Shown here piece after piece: positions 36,333 through 45,652 of a DNA stretch of 64,000 bases. This DNA comes from Arthrobacter psychrochitiniphilus (GTDB taxonomy: Bacteria; Actinomycetota; Actinomycetes; Actinomycetales; Micrococcaceae): NCBI RefSeq assembly GCF_003185915.1, contig NZ_QHLZ01000013.1, forward strand, positions 1 through 64,000, read 5' to 3'. Position numbers and translations under genes: made by a program. Below the pieces are notes generated by a model. It searched no databases. It was not told where the DNA came from and saw nothing but the letters and a program-made list of their open reading frames with translations. How positions within the stretch are numbered: position 1 is the stretch's first letter; every line of letters starts with the position of its first letter.

Positions 36333-36586
36333 GTTGTTGTCAGCAAGATAGTTCCCATGACACGAACGGTGTGAGCCGAACCAAATACAGCAAGAAAGCC
36401 CTGCAGCAGGACAGTGACACAGCAGAGCTGGCTGCCGTTGCCATTTCGTTGCAAACAGACACTGGGACAGCGGCGCTCCCCGCTATATGCTGACAATGAA
36501 AGAGGATGACGTCCGTCTATGAGGCGGACGATTTGTTTGTGGCGGGGACTTCTCCCTCGGGGTGGCCCGAAAGGCTTGGTGAGACC

Positions 36587-37315
36587 ATGAAAGCACGAAA
36601 ACTGCTCTTTCTTGGGCTGGGACTAGCGGTAATCATCTTTGCTGGAGCTATTACCTTGAACCTTCTGCCTGGAAAGCAATCCGGGGTTCAGGGAGACGGA
36701 TCCGCCGCCGCACCACCGGTTTCCCAGAGTGCGTCTCCTGCGAATCCGCCAGCCGCAAATCAGTCAAGCAAGGCATCGGCCACTGCCCAGAGTACTGCGC
36801 CAGCCACAACTGCCAGCCTCAAACCCAAGATCACCCTGCCCGTTGAAGGGGGAGGGCCAGCTCTGAGCCCAGATCCGGGCCGTCCATTGGAAGTCAATAG
36901 TCCAGCCCCCTCAGCAACTCAAGTACTTCTTCCCAGTTCGAAACCGCAGCTACCTCTCGTGGTGGCACCGTTGCCACAGTCTGCGGATGCGGCAGGGAAA
37001 TTGGCGCCGGGGTATCCAGAGCAGGCACTCCCGGCACTTGAGGGATCAAAAATCATTAGCAGCTCTGTCAGCCCCCAGAACGCCATCTTGCAAACCAGCC
37101 TGGTTGCAAACACCGCCCGCGAGCCGCTGGCAGTGAAGGCTTTCTATCAGGCTCACTTTGCGCCGCTGGGTTTTGGTAGTACAGACGCACCGGCCTCGGC
37201 CGGTTCAACGGCAACGTGGTTTACCCGTGGAACTGACAAAGTCACCGTAACAGTCACACCCATCAAAGGTGGAGCTTCCTATATTGTCTACGGCGTGCTG
37301 CACGCCGGAAAATAG
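36587..37315 (+). CDS. Secreted or membrane-anchored hypothetical protein
   Basis: 242 aa from ATG 36587. Residues 1-22 (LLFLGLGLAVIIFAGAITLNLL) are a hydrophobic signal/anchor. Residues 30-120 are a low-complexity Ser/Ala/Pro/Thr linker. The last 85 residues form a small domain (VSPQNAILQTSLVANTAREPL ... GASYIVYGVL) of unknown function. An open frame further upstream starts at 36506 but adds a charged lead before the signal segment, so I prefer the internal ATG. An MFS gene follows after 11 bp and may be co-transcribed. Confidence 0.75.
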   Translation: MKARKLLFLGLGLAVIIFAGAITLNLLPGKQSGVQGDGSAAAPPVSQSASPANPPAANQSSKASATAQSTAPATTASLKPKITLPVEGGGPALSPDPGRPLEVNSPAPSATQVLLPSSKPQLPLVVAPLPQSADAAGKLAPGYPEQALPALEGSKIISSSVSPQNAILQTSLVANTAREPLAVKAFYQAHFAPLGFGSTDAPASAGSTATWFTRGTDKVTVTVTPIKGGASYIVYGVLHAGK

Positions 37316-37326
37316 GATCACTACAC

Positions 37327-38631
37327 ATGTATCTGTCCTTTTCTGACCGTAAAGGCGGCAAAGCCGCACAAGCGTGGCCTTCCAGTACGCCCTTCAAGAT
37401 TTCCCCAGTGATCATTTCGCTGGGGATCGTGAGCATGTTTACCGATATTTCCTCGGAATCTGTAGCAGCTGTGCTCCCGCTGTACATCACTGGTGTTCTG
37501 GGGCTGTCCATGGTGGCTTATGGCTTCCTGGACGGCATCCACCAAGGTATCTCAGCCATTGTCCGCATTGGTGCCGGATGGACGGCAGACCGCGGCGACC
37601 GGCACAAGGCGATCGCCGTTCTCGGCTACGGCCTATCAACTTTCGCCCGGGTGTGGCTGCTCTTTGCAACAGGTTTTGGTGCCATTACAGCAGTCATTGG
37701 CCTGGACCGAATTGGCAAAGGTATTCGCACGGCACCCCGGGACGCCATGATCACCGAAGCGGCCCAGCCTGAACACCTGGCCCGGAGCTTTGGTGTGCAC
37801 CGAATGCTGGACACGGTAGGTGCCACTATTGGCCCCCTGCTGGCGTTTATAGTGCTGCTACTGATCCCTAACGGCTACCACACCGTCTTTGTCGTGTCCT
37901 TGGCCTGTGGTGTTCTTGGTCTAGCAGTGCTGGGACTCCTTGTTCCAGGCCGGCGGCAAAGGGTGCTGGAGAAGCAAGCAGCTATAGCGGACACTGCTTC
38001 GCAGGCTGTTTCTCGCGCGCCCTTCGCATGGCGTGAACTGAACAATCCCCAGATGCGCCGGCTACTCCTGCTGGCAGGGATATTGGGGCTGGTCACTATA
38101 GGTGATGGCTTCATCTACTTGGTCTTGCAAAGCAAGGCCTCGTTTGCAGCAACATGGTTTCCCTTGCTCTATGTTGGGACCAACCTCGCTTATTTGGTGC
38201 TCGCAGTGCCGCTGGGCAGATTGGCGGATCGGTGGGGGCGCTTGAGGGTTTTTATCGCAGGACACGGAGCCCTGCTCGCAGCCTATCTGTGTGCGGTACT
38301 GCCCGCCACAGGAGCAGCATTCACTATTGGCGCCCTTCTGCTACTTGGCGTCTTCTACGCTGCCACTGATGGTGTTCTGGCAGCTTTGGCCGGTCAATTC
38401 TCGCCGGAAGCCAGCAAAGCCAGCGGCATTGCGGCTGCGCAGACGGTGGTTGCGGCCTCACGCTTCTTCGCCTCCGTTGGATTCGGCACCTTGTGGTTCA
38501 TGCTTGGTCGTGAACATGCCATGGTGGTTGCCGCCGTGGCGCTGGCAGCCGCATTGGTTGCGGCCGTGATCCTTGTCCGCAGACTTTTACCTGGGGCTAA
38601 AAGCGGAGACTCCGCCTTGGATGCCGTATGA
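37327..38631 (+). CDS. MFS transporter
   Basis: A 434-aa major facilitator with about 12 membrane segments. The loop between helices 2 and 3 reads RIGAGWTADRGDRHKA, the A-motif of the family. The second half has the parallel LGRLADRWGRLRV. Substrate is not predictable. The stop TGA is overlapped by the ATG of the next gene (ATGA), so the transporter and the TolB-like protein are translated together and probably act together. An RYMCSD-like N-terminal lead is short. Confidence 0.85.
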   Translation: MYLSFSDRKGGKAAQAWPSSTPFKISPVIISLGIVSMFTDISSESVAAVLPLYITGVLGLSMVAYGFLDGIHQGISAIVRIGAGWTADRGDRHKAIAVLGYGLSTFARVWLLFATGFGAITAVIGLDRIGKGIRTAPRDAMITEAAQPEHLARSFGVHRMLDTVGATIGPLLAFIVLLLIPNGYHTVFVVSLACGVLGLAVLGLLVPGRRQRVLEKQAAIADTASQAVSRAPFAWRELNNPQMRRLLLLAGILGLVTIGDGFIYLVLQSKASFAATWFPLLYVGTNLAYLVLAVPLGRLADRWGRLRVFIAGHGALLAAYLCAVLPATGAAFTIGALLLLGVFYAATDGVLAALAGQFSPEASKASGIAAAQTVVAASRFFASVGFGTLWFMLGREHAMVVAAVALAAALVAAVILVRRLLPGAKSGDSALDAV

Positions 38632-39641
38632 GTGCGCGGACCCGTATGGCATGGCTGGCTGCCATCACCATAGTGGTGCTGGGGGCTGCTGTCATCTACG
38701 CCTTGTGGTCCTACAACCAGTATCAGCTGCGTGCGCAGAGTGCCTCAGGAGTGGCGCTTTCAACGGATGAGACCTGGCACACCGGCCCGCGCATCATTTT
38801 TAGAAACACCGCGCCGGGTAGCGGATATGGGCACGTAGCCATGGTCCCACTGGAAGAGCCTGCGGGGCCCCGGACCGTCACCGAGGCGGTCTGTGACAGG
38901 GTATATGCGGCCGCAGGAACCCAAATGTGCCTGCGGACCAACGCCGGTATTGTGACAACCTTCCAGGCGGTGCGGTACGACTCGCAGTGGCGCGAACAAC
39001 AGGACTATCCGTTGCCGGGAAATCCCAGCCGGGTGCGGGTCTCATCTGATGGGCAACTTTTCGCTACAACTGTTTTTGTCACGGGCCATGCCTATGCGCC
39101 GGCAAGTTTTTCCACTGCCACAGTCATTACCAAAACGGCTGGGGGAGATCATGGCAACCTGGAGGACTTCACCTTGCTGGTTGATGGGGCGCCCATAGCC
39201 CCCGTAGACAGAAATGTGTGGGGTGTCACCTTTACTCAGGACCAGAACACCTTTTATGCCACTGCCGCCTCGGGCCAGAAGACATGGCTGGTACGGGGCG
39301 ATCTTGCACAACGGACCCTGACGTCATTGCGAGAAAATGCTGAGTGCCCCTCACTTTCCCCCGATGGGACAAAGATCGCGTTCAAAAAGAACCTCAAGCC
39401 TGGGCCCACACCTTTTTGGAACCTGGCGGTGCTGGAGTTGGACAGCAATACGGAAACCCTTCTGGCGCAGCCGCGCAGCATAGATGACCAAGCGGAATGG
39501 CTCAATGATTCAACACTCCTGTACGGGCTGCCTCGTGAAGGAGCCGTAGGGGATGAAGATGTTTGGTCGGTGGGGATCGAATCAGGTGCAGTGCCGGAAC
39601 TTTTGATTGAGCATGCCTGGTCGCCGTCGGTACTTCGATAA
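38628..39641 (+). CDS. Membrane-anchored TolB-like beta-propeller protein
   Basis: A 337-aa protein with an N-terminal membrane anchor (residues 4-25, MAWLAAITIVVLGAAVIYALW). The extracytoplasmic part has TolB/WD40-like (PD40) blade motifs: VRVSSDGQLFATTVFV, CPSLSPDGTKIAFKK and LLYGLPREG. Such propellers bind peptides or polysaccharides at the cell surface. Translational coupling to the MFS gene at its ATGA suggests it is an accessory binding subunit of that transporter. The gene converges on the giant DUF4082 gene with a 16-bp gap. Confidence 0.8.
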   Translation: MSARTRMAWLAAITIVVLGAAVIYALWSYNQYQLRAQSASGVALSTDETWHTGPRIIFRNTAPGSGYGHVAMVPLEEPAGPRTVTEAVCDRVYAAAGTQMCLRTNAGIVTTFQAVRYDSQWREQQDYPLPGNPSRVRVSSDGQLFATTVFVTGHAYAPASFSTATVITKTAGGDHGNLEDFTLLVDGAPIAPVDRNVWGVTFTQDQNTFYATAASGQKTWLVRGDLAQRTLTSLRENAECPSLSPDGTKIAFKKNLKPGPTPFWNLAVLELDSNTETLLAQPRSIDDQAEWLNDSTLLYGLPREGAVGDEDVWSVGIESGAVPELLIEHAWSPSVLR

Positions 39642-39657
39642 TCGGTGCGGGAGCTAA

Positions 39658-42600
39658 TCAGTGCGGGACGCTGAACACCACGTCAACGAAGTAGTTTGTA
39701 GCGTTCCAGGAATTCACGGGCATCGCGCCTCCGGAGCCGTACATGTACAGGCCGTTGCTGCCAGCGCTCACGCTCAACGGGCCCTGCGTAAAAGCAGTGG
39801 CGAAGAATGCGCCAGTTGAGGAATAGGCGCCGTTGGGGGCGTAGTAGGAAACCGTGTAGCTGCCTCCTGCCGTCAGGGACACCGGGGTAGCAAGAACAGC
39901 CGTTTGCCATCCCGAAGTTGTTTCATTGGTGAAGTTAGCCGTGGCCAGCCGGTTTCCAACCGAATCCCACAGGGACCCCGTGTGGGCCCCATTATTGCCA
40001 ATTCCCTTGAAGAAGCGGATGGCAGTAACGGAACCTGCCGTTGCGGGCGTAAAGCTAACGCCCAGTTCAATGGCCGAGCTGTCATCAGTATTGGACAAAA
40101 CATCCGGCGTCAAGGATCCAAAAAGGCTGCTGCTGGTGCTGTTCGCGGCCACTGTCCTAAACGTCCAGCTCGTTGCGGCTAGCGCAGCGCCCTGAGCCGA
40201 AACAAGGTTATCCAAGGAAACCGTGATGGCGGAGTCCGGAGGCAAAGCGGCAGCAGGGGTGAAGTTGAGAGTCTTACCGGAATTACTGGCCGTCACAGTG
40301 CCCGCTACGGGACTTGTCCCGGCCAGTACAGTCACGGAGTAGCCGGCTGCTGGGGGGCTGGAGAACGTGGCGGAGAGGGCCGAGGTGACAGGCTGATCCA
40401 GCGCCCCAGAAACAGGCACTGTCGATAGTAGCTGCAGCGGCAAAATTGTGGCTACTGGTTCGAAGCTCACATCAACCAAGTAACTACTGGAGGAAGTCTT
40501 ACCCGGGAAATCGGAGGTATAGGAGTACCGCCCCTGACCAGCAGAGACGTGGAGCGGGCCCACAGAGACATCGTTGCCGTAGCCGCCTGGACTGGCGGAA
40601 TAAGTGCCTACCGGGTTCGTGTAGGCGGCAATGTACTCTGCCCCGGCCGAGACAGGCACGGGGCTGGCCAAGGTCAGGGTCTGCCACCCGGCAGAGTTTT
40701 CTCCAGAAAAGGTGCCGCTGCCAAGAACTGCACCAGCGAGCGAGTACAGCGTGCCCTGATGAGTTCCGCTGTTGCCCGGTCCTTTGTAAAACTTGATGGC
40801 GGTGATTTTGCCATTGGTGGAGGGGCTGAACCTTACGCCCAATGACAGGGGAGTTCCATCGGCAATGGAGAGCACGGCGGGTGTGGCACTGTCCTGATAC
40901 AGGCTGCACGGGCACGCGCCTACTGCGGTGTCAGCATTGGCCGTGGTGATGGTCCACGAGGCACCCTCCGCAACATTCTCACCCGTGGTAGCCGTGGCGC
41001 TGAGCGTTGCTGTGTAGCTTGTGGCATTGGACAGCGCGGCCGACGGCGTGAAGGTGGCCCGGCGGGATCCGGGGTCGTAGCTGGTTGTCCCTGCAACGCT
41101 CACCCCCGCGGCAGTTTTGAGCGCGATGGCAACGGTATTCGCAGTGACAGCTTTTGAAAGCACCGTGCTGAGTGTTGTATCAACAGGCACGCTTCCCGCA
41201 CCCGCAATGGGCTGCTGGTTTCCGGCGCTCAGTGGCGTAAATACAGGGTTGAACACCACATCGACAAGGTAGCTGCTAGAGGAGCTGTTGGTGGGGAAAT
41301 CAGAGGTGTAGGAGAACCGCCCCTGCCCGGAGGGGACATGGAGAGGGCCACTATTAGAGTCATCGGCGTAGGCTCCCGGAGTTGCAGAGTACGTGCCTTC
41401 AGGGTTCGTATAGGCGGCAATATATTCAGTTCCGGCCGTGACCGGAACGGGAGAGGCAAAGGTGGCGCTCTGCCAGCCGGTAGTGCTTTCGGCAGTAAAC
41501 GTGACGGTGGCCAACACGGCGCCGTTGCTGCCGTATAAGGTGCCGGTGTGCGTGCCGGTGTTACCTGGGCCCTTGTAGAACTTAATCCCATCGATGGTTC
41601 CCTTGGCTGTGGGGCTGAACTTCACACCCAGCGCCAAGGGAACACCATCGGCGATGGCGAGCACGGCGGGTGTGCTGCTGTCTTGATACATGCTGCAGGG
41701 GCAGTTGCCAGCCGTAGCATCCGGGAGCACCGTTTTGAACTGCCATGTCTTTCCCACTGACACGGGCATGCCATTGCTGCTGGCTGAGATGGTGGCTGTG
41801 TAGCTGGCGTTTTGTGCCAGTGCCGTGGCCGGTGTGAACAACGCAATGCGCGTTGCCGGGTTGTAGCCCGTAGTTCCAGTAACGCTGGCACCGGCCGAGG
41901 TTTTCAGCGAGATGTTGACGGACGCTGCATTGACATCCTTGGACAGTACAGCACTGACCGCCGTGGTGACGGGCACGCTGGATGCGCCATTGGCGGGTTG
42001 CTGTGCGGTGGCTGACAAAGGAGAGTTGTCGGTGCTTTCAAAGACGGCGTCCACAAAGTAGTTGCTGCCTTCGTAGCTGTCGGTGGGGAACTCTCCGGAG
42101 GTGTTGTACACCCCCGCAGCCGGTGAGCCGAAGCCACCTGCAATACTGAGCGGGGCTGCCGTGGTGCCTCTGTAGTCCCAGAAACCGCTCTGGTAGGAGT
42201 AGCGGCCCTTCGGGGCAAGGTAGGAGACAACGTAGCTTTGCCCGGCGAGTACCTGGACCGGGGATACGAAGGTGGCACGTTGCCAGCCACTGCCACTTTC
42301 AGCGGTGAAGGTGGCCGTGGCCAACTGGGCCCCTGAGCTACTCCAAAGATAGCCGGTGTGAGTTCCCGTGTTAGCTTCACTCTTATAAAAGCGCACCCCG
42401 GAAATGAAGCCATTCTGGTTGGGTGTGACGCGCATCCCCAACATCAGCGAACCGTTGTCCCCGGAGTCCACTGTGGCGGGAACCGTTTGGCCCAGAGCGC
42501 TATAAGGACCGCCCACCTGGAGGTTTATCTGGGTGGGTGTGCCTGGATAGTTGGCGCTGTCATCGATGGCCCGTGCCATCAGTGCCACTGTGCCCACTCC

Positions 42601-44409
42601 GTGTTGGATGTAGCTGTAGCTCCAGTTGGTGGTCCCCGTTGCCGGATGCCAGCTGATTCCGCCGTCGCTTGAAAGTTCGACGCCGGCCACCACCCCGCCG
42701 GTGTCACTGGCGGTTCCGGTGACGGTGACCTTGGCACCGTTGGCGATGGCGGTCCCGTTAGTTGGAGAAGTGATCACGGCTACGGCCGGTGTTGTATCGG
42801 TGCTCTTGCTGGCGGCGTTCAAGGCGGGGTCTCTGGTTGCCGGTTGCGCCCCCATATCGGCCAATAAGTTTAGTTGTGCCTGACGCATCCGGACATCGGC
42901 ACGTGCCCCGTCGCCGTCGTGCGTTGCATCCAAACCCCACGACCACTGAACGGACCCCGCGGAGAAGATCAATGCCCCAGCAGAGTTCTTGTACAAGGTG
43001 ATGTTGTGTGTGGTGGTTCCGGGCTGCACCAGATTGCCGTAGTCCATGAGGTATTGGGGTGTTGGCCCCACAGTGGTGGACAGGCGGATCAATCCTTGGG
43101 GCCGGAAACCATTATCAATGTCCTCATTGGATTCATAACCTACGGTGTGGGGAGCCAAGGCGGCCTGGGTTCCGGGGGCCAGTTGGGTCAATGAGGTGTT
43201 GCGCCACAAGCGGGTCTTGCCTTCCGCTGCGGAGACAGTGACCGGAAGGTCAGTGTAGTTGGACATGTAGATGGTGCCGCTGAGCGCATTTTCTGGGATG
43301 CCGCCGCCATTGGCGGGTGAGGCAAAGCGGGGGTCACGCCACGTTCCCGTCCACTGATTGCTCGGATCTATTTTGCTGTTGGACCAGGTCTCCTTATAGG
43401 AAGTGATAGTGCGGTAGTTGCTGTTGTCCGTGGTGGACGGCTCGTAGCGCGTGCGCCAGTAGTCATCATTGCCGGAGAGGAATTGGAGGTTGAGACCAGC
43501 GTTGGCGGCTGCCTCAATGTTGCTGCGCTGGGCACCTGACCAGTATTCGTCATGGCCTACCGATAAGAACACCTTGTGGTTGCTCAGGAGCGAGCCGTAC
43601 CTGTCAGTGTCCACACCGGATTGGTAGGCAACGTCATAGCCGTTTTGTTCTAAGTAACGCACCATGGCATATTCGCTGGCGAAGTAGAAGTCACGTCCGT
43701 CAACGTCACCTCGTGTCACCACAGGACGGTTGTAGCTGATTTTGAAGGCCCGCCCTATGTCAGCACCTTGGTAAAAATCCGCGCCTCCGTAGGTGTTGTA
43801 GGCCTGCCAGGTGGGGTCTGAGGTCTGGAAAACAACGTCGGCATGGCTGGCATCATTGCGCACCACAAAAACTATGTGACTCCTGCCGCCATCATCCTTG
43901 CGGGTCAGCAGGGCCACATAGACACCGGAGACTGCCGTGCTGGGGACGTTCCAGGTTGCGGACAAGCCCCACGTGCCACAGTCATAAAGCTGGGTGCTGA
44001 CATCGCTGAGGCACTGTGGCTGAATCTGCGGAAGCGGAGCAGAGGGGATGATCGAGTCAATCTTTCGGGCACCGAGCCCGCCGTAGAATCCCGTGCGGTA
44101 GATGTCGATGGAGTAGGCCTTGGCATCAGTTTTGATTTTGAACCCAATGCTGGAACCAACATTGACGCTGATGTCAGTGGAGAATCCCTGAATGGAGTCA
44201 TCGCCCGCCCCGTTAATGTCCCAAACTTGCGGATCTGTGCCTGGTTTGGAGTTTTCACAGGAGATCAGGTTGCTGCCGGGCCCGCAGGACTCGGCAGCTG
44301 ATGCAGCAGCCACAACACCGCTCACCAAACCGCTGAACGCTAGAGCCGTGGCAGCAATTATTGCCAGTACGTGGCGGTGTCTAAGACCGGTGACTGCACG
44401 TAGTTTCAA
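39658..44409 (-). CDS. Giant secreted protein with dimethylformamidase-like domain and four DUF4082 repeats
   Basis: About 1583 aa from TTG 44409 (behind GGAGAT); the frame stays open to 44520, but that lead is not signal-like. It has a signal peptide (LAIIAATALAFSGLVSGVVAAASA). The N-terminal 520 residues resemble the N,N-dimethylformamidase large-subunit C-terminal fold (VFLSVGHDEYWSGAQRSNIE). An Ig-like domain (SPTNGTAIANGAKVTVTGTASD) comes next. Four DUF4082 modules (each containing FYKGPGNTGTHTG-type blocks) then alternate with three Big_5 bacterial Ig-like domains. Modules 2 and 3 carry CPCSxYQDS. It lacks a membrane anchor, so it is released or wall-associated. It is probably involved in carbohydrate binding or processing, but the function is not established. 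Confidence 0.85.
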   Translation of the reverse strand: MKLRAVTGLRHRHVLAIIAATALAFSGLVSGVVAAASAAESCGPGSNLISCENSKPGTDPQVWDINGAGDDSIQGFSTDISVNVGSSIGFKIKTDAKAYSIDIYRTGFYGGLGARKIDSIIPSAPLPQIQPQCLSDVSTQLYDCGTWGLSATWNVPSTAVSGVYVALLTRKDDGGRSHIVFVVRNDASHADVVFQTSDPTWQAYNTYGGADFYQGADIGRAFKISYNRPVVTRGDVDGRDFYFASEYAMVRYLEQNGYDVAYQSGVDTDRYGSLLSNHKVFLSVGHDEYWSGAQRSNIEAAANAGLNLQFLSGNDDYWRTRYEPSTTDNSNYRTITSYKETWSNSKIDPSNQWTGTWRDPRFASPANGGGIPENALSGTIYMSNYTDLPVTVSAAEGKTRLWRNTSLTQLAPGTQAALAPHTVGYESNEDIDNGFRPQGLIRLSTTVGPTPQYLMDYGNLVQPGTTTHNITLYKNSAGALIFSAGSVQWSWGLDATHDGDGARADVRMRQAQLNLLADMGAQPATRDPALNAASKSTDTTPAVAVITSPTNGTAIANGAKVTVTGTASDTGGVVAGVELSSDGGISWHPATGTTNWSYSYIQHGVGTVALMARAIDDSANYPGTPTQINLQVGGPYSALGQTVPATVDSGDNGSLMLGMRVTPNQNGFISGVRFYKSEANTGTHTGYLWSSSGAQLATATFTAESGSGWQRATFVSPVQVLAGQSYVVSYLAPKGRYSYQSGFWDYRGTTAAPLSIAGGFGSPAAGVYNTSGEFPTDSYEGSNYFVDAVFESTDNSPLSATAQQPANGASSVPVTTAVSAVLSKDVNAASVNISLKTSAGASVTGTTGYNPATRIALFTPATALAQNASYTATISASSNGMPVSVGKTWQFKTVLPDATAGNCPCSMYQDSSTPAVLAIADGVPLALGVKFSPTAKGTIDGIKFYKGPGNTGTHTGTLYGSNGAVLATVTFTAESTTGWQSATFASPVPVTAGTEYIAAYTNPEGTYSATPGAYADDSNSGPLHVPSGQGRFSYTSDFPTNSSSSSYLVDVVFNPVFTPLSAGNQQPIAGAGSVPVDTTLSTVLSKAVTANTVAIALKTAAGVSVAGTTSYDPGSRRATFTPSAALSNATSYTATLSATATTGENVAEGASWTITTANADTAVGACPCSLYQDSATPAVLSIADGTPLSLGVRFSPSTNGKITAIKFYKGPGNSGTHQGTLYSLAGAVLGSGTFSGENSAGWQTLTLASPVPVSAGAEYIAAYTNPVGTYSASPGGYGNDVSVGPLHVSAGQGRYSYTSDFPGKTSSSSYLVDVSFEPVATILPLQLLSTVPVSGALDQPVTSALSATFSSPPAAGYSVTVLAGTSPVAGTVTASNSGKTLNFTPAAALPPDSAITVSLDNLVSAQGAALAATSWTFRTVAANSTSSSLFGSLTPDVLSNTDDSSAIELGVSFTPATAGSVTAIRFFKGIGNNGAHTGSLWDSVGNRLATANFTNETTSGWQTAVLATPVSLTAGGSYTVSYYAPNGAYSSTGAFFATAFTQGPLSVSAGSNGLYMYGSGGAMPVNSWNATNYFVDVVFSVPH

Positions 44410-44623
44410 GTTCGGACACCTATCTCCAGCGGCATGCCCGCCACACAGGCAGGCATGAAATAAAGTCCCGCCACCGAAGTGATGGCGAAAACCTCTTTCA
44501 CCTGTGACGATAGGGTGCACACGTTGGGCTAATCAAGAGATAAGGCCACAAACAAGTGGTGTGGACGCAAAAGCAAGTAGTTGTTAGCGAAAAATATGCG
44601 TCATTATTACAGAGTCCGCATCA
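44410..44623. other. Spacer between oleD and the DUF4082 gene
   Basis: About 210 bases, A+T-rich from 44521. The promoter of the DUF4082 gene is expected here. Two CATTACAGAG-like repeats lie near 44605 and 44622. I see no strong terminator for the ole operon. Confidence 0.4.
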
Positions 44624-45652
44624 TTACAGAGCTCGGTAGTGCTCTGCCAATCGGCTCAGTCCCTCGTCTAAGGACACCGCCGGAGTCCAGTCCAGCACGG
44701 CCTGCGTGTTCCGTTGATCAAACCAGTGGGCTGTGGAGAGTTGTTCGGCCAGGAAGCGGGTCATGGGCGGTTCGTCGTGCACCCATCCACGCGCCCCTGC
44801 AACAGTCCAGGCCTTTTCAATGACCGAGCCTGCGCCGCGGGCTAACCAGCCAGGTATGGAATAGCCAGGAGCGGGCACGCCGGCAGCCGCGCAGATCCCG
44901 GCAATGAGTTCACCTACAGGGCGGGGTTCGCCATTGGTGACCACCAGAGCCTGACCGTGAGCCTGATCCATCCGTTCAAGTCCGCGCACTATGGCCTCGG
45001 CGGCGTTGTCCACATAGGTGGTGTCGATGAGTGCGCGCCCGCCGTCCAAGAGCGGCAAGCGGCCTGTCCGCGCACGTTCCACCACGCGTTCCACCAGCTG
45101 AGTATCACCTGGACCCCAGACAACGTGGGGACGGATGGCCGTGACCCGAAATGCCGGGGAGTTCTGCGCCAGGGCAATTTCCTCAGCCGCAGCTTTGGAC
45201 CGGGCGTAGTGACCGCGGGCCAAAGCCGGGTTAGCTGCCCCCGCGGTGGCGCCCACAATGGAACTGCCAAAGTGTGCCACTGAGGGGGAGGAGACAAACA
45301 CAAAATCCCGCACACCCTCATGCTGTGCTGCTCTCAGCAGCTGGCGTGTGCCAACAATGTTGGTGGCGAGAAACTCATTCCACTCTCCGGTAAAGGAGAC
45401 CTTGGCCGCCAAATGTACTACGGCGTCCATCCCCGCTACGGCGCGTGCCGCAACATCGGGGTCAGCAATGGAGCCCTGAATCGATTCCCACGGGGCTTGG
45501 ACGGCCCGGCGTTGCAAGCTTCGGACAAGGTATCCACGCTCATGCAGGAGTTGGGCCACAGCCCGCCCCAGCATTCCACTGGTGCCTGTGACGAGCACCT
45601 TGCGCTGTGGAGAACTCCCCACATTGTGCGCCGGGGCAGCATCACCGATCAC
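44624..45652 (-). CDS. oleD: 2-alkyl-3-oxoalkanoate reductase (olefin biosynthesis)
   Basis: A 342-aa NAD(P)-dependent extended short-chain dehydrogenase. It has VLVTGTSGMLGRAV (Rossmann loop, about residues 19-32), AVVHLAAKVSFTGEW, and YARSKAAAEE (Tyr and Lys of YxxxK). By family and context it reduces the beta-keto acid made by OleA to the beta-hydroxy acid that OleBC converts to a long-chain cis-olefin. The GTG start overlaps the oleBC stop in GTGA, so the two are coupled. It is the last gene of the ole operon. Confidence 0.88.
   Translation of the reverse strand: MIGDAAPAHNVGSSPQRKVLVTGTSGMLGRAVAQLLHERGYLVRSLQRRAVQAPWESIQGSIADPDVAARAVAGMDAVVHLAAKVSFTGEWNEFLATNIVGTRQLLRAAQHEGVRDFVFVSSPSVAHFGSSIVGATAGAANPALARGHYARSKAAAEEIALAQNSPAFRVTAIRPHVVWGPGDTQLVERVVERARTGRLPLLDGGRALIDTTYVDNAAEAIVRGLERMDQAHGQALVVTNGEPRPVGELIAGICAAAGVPAPGYSIPGWLARGAGSVIEKAWTVAGARGWVHDEPPMTRFLAEQLSTAHWFDQRNTQAVLDWTPAVSLDEGLSRLAEHYRAL

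Noticed and set aside
40446..43200. Short plus-strand frames inside the DUF4082 gene
   Set aside because: Repetitive because the sense gene has repeated modules; no independent signal.
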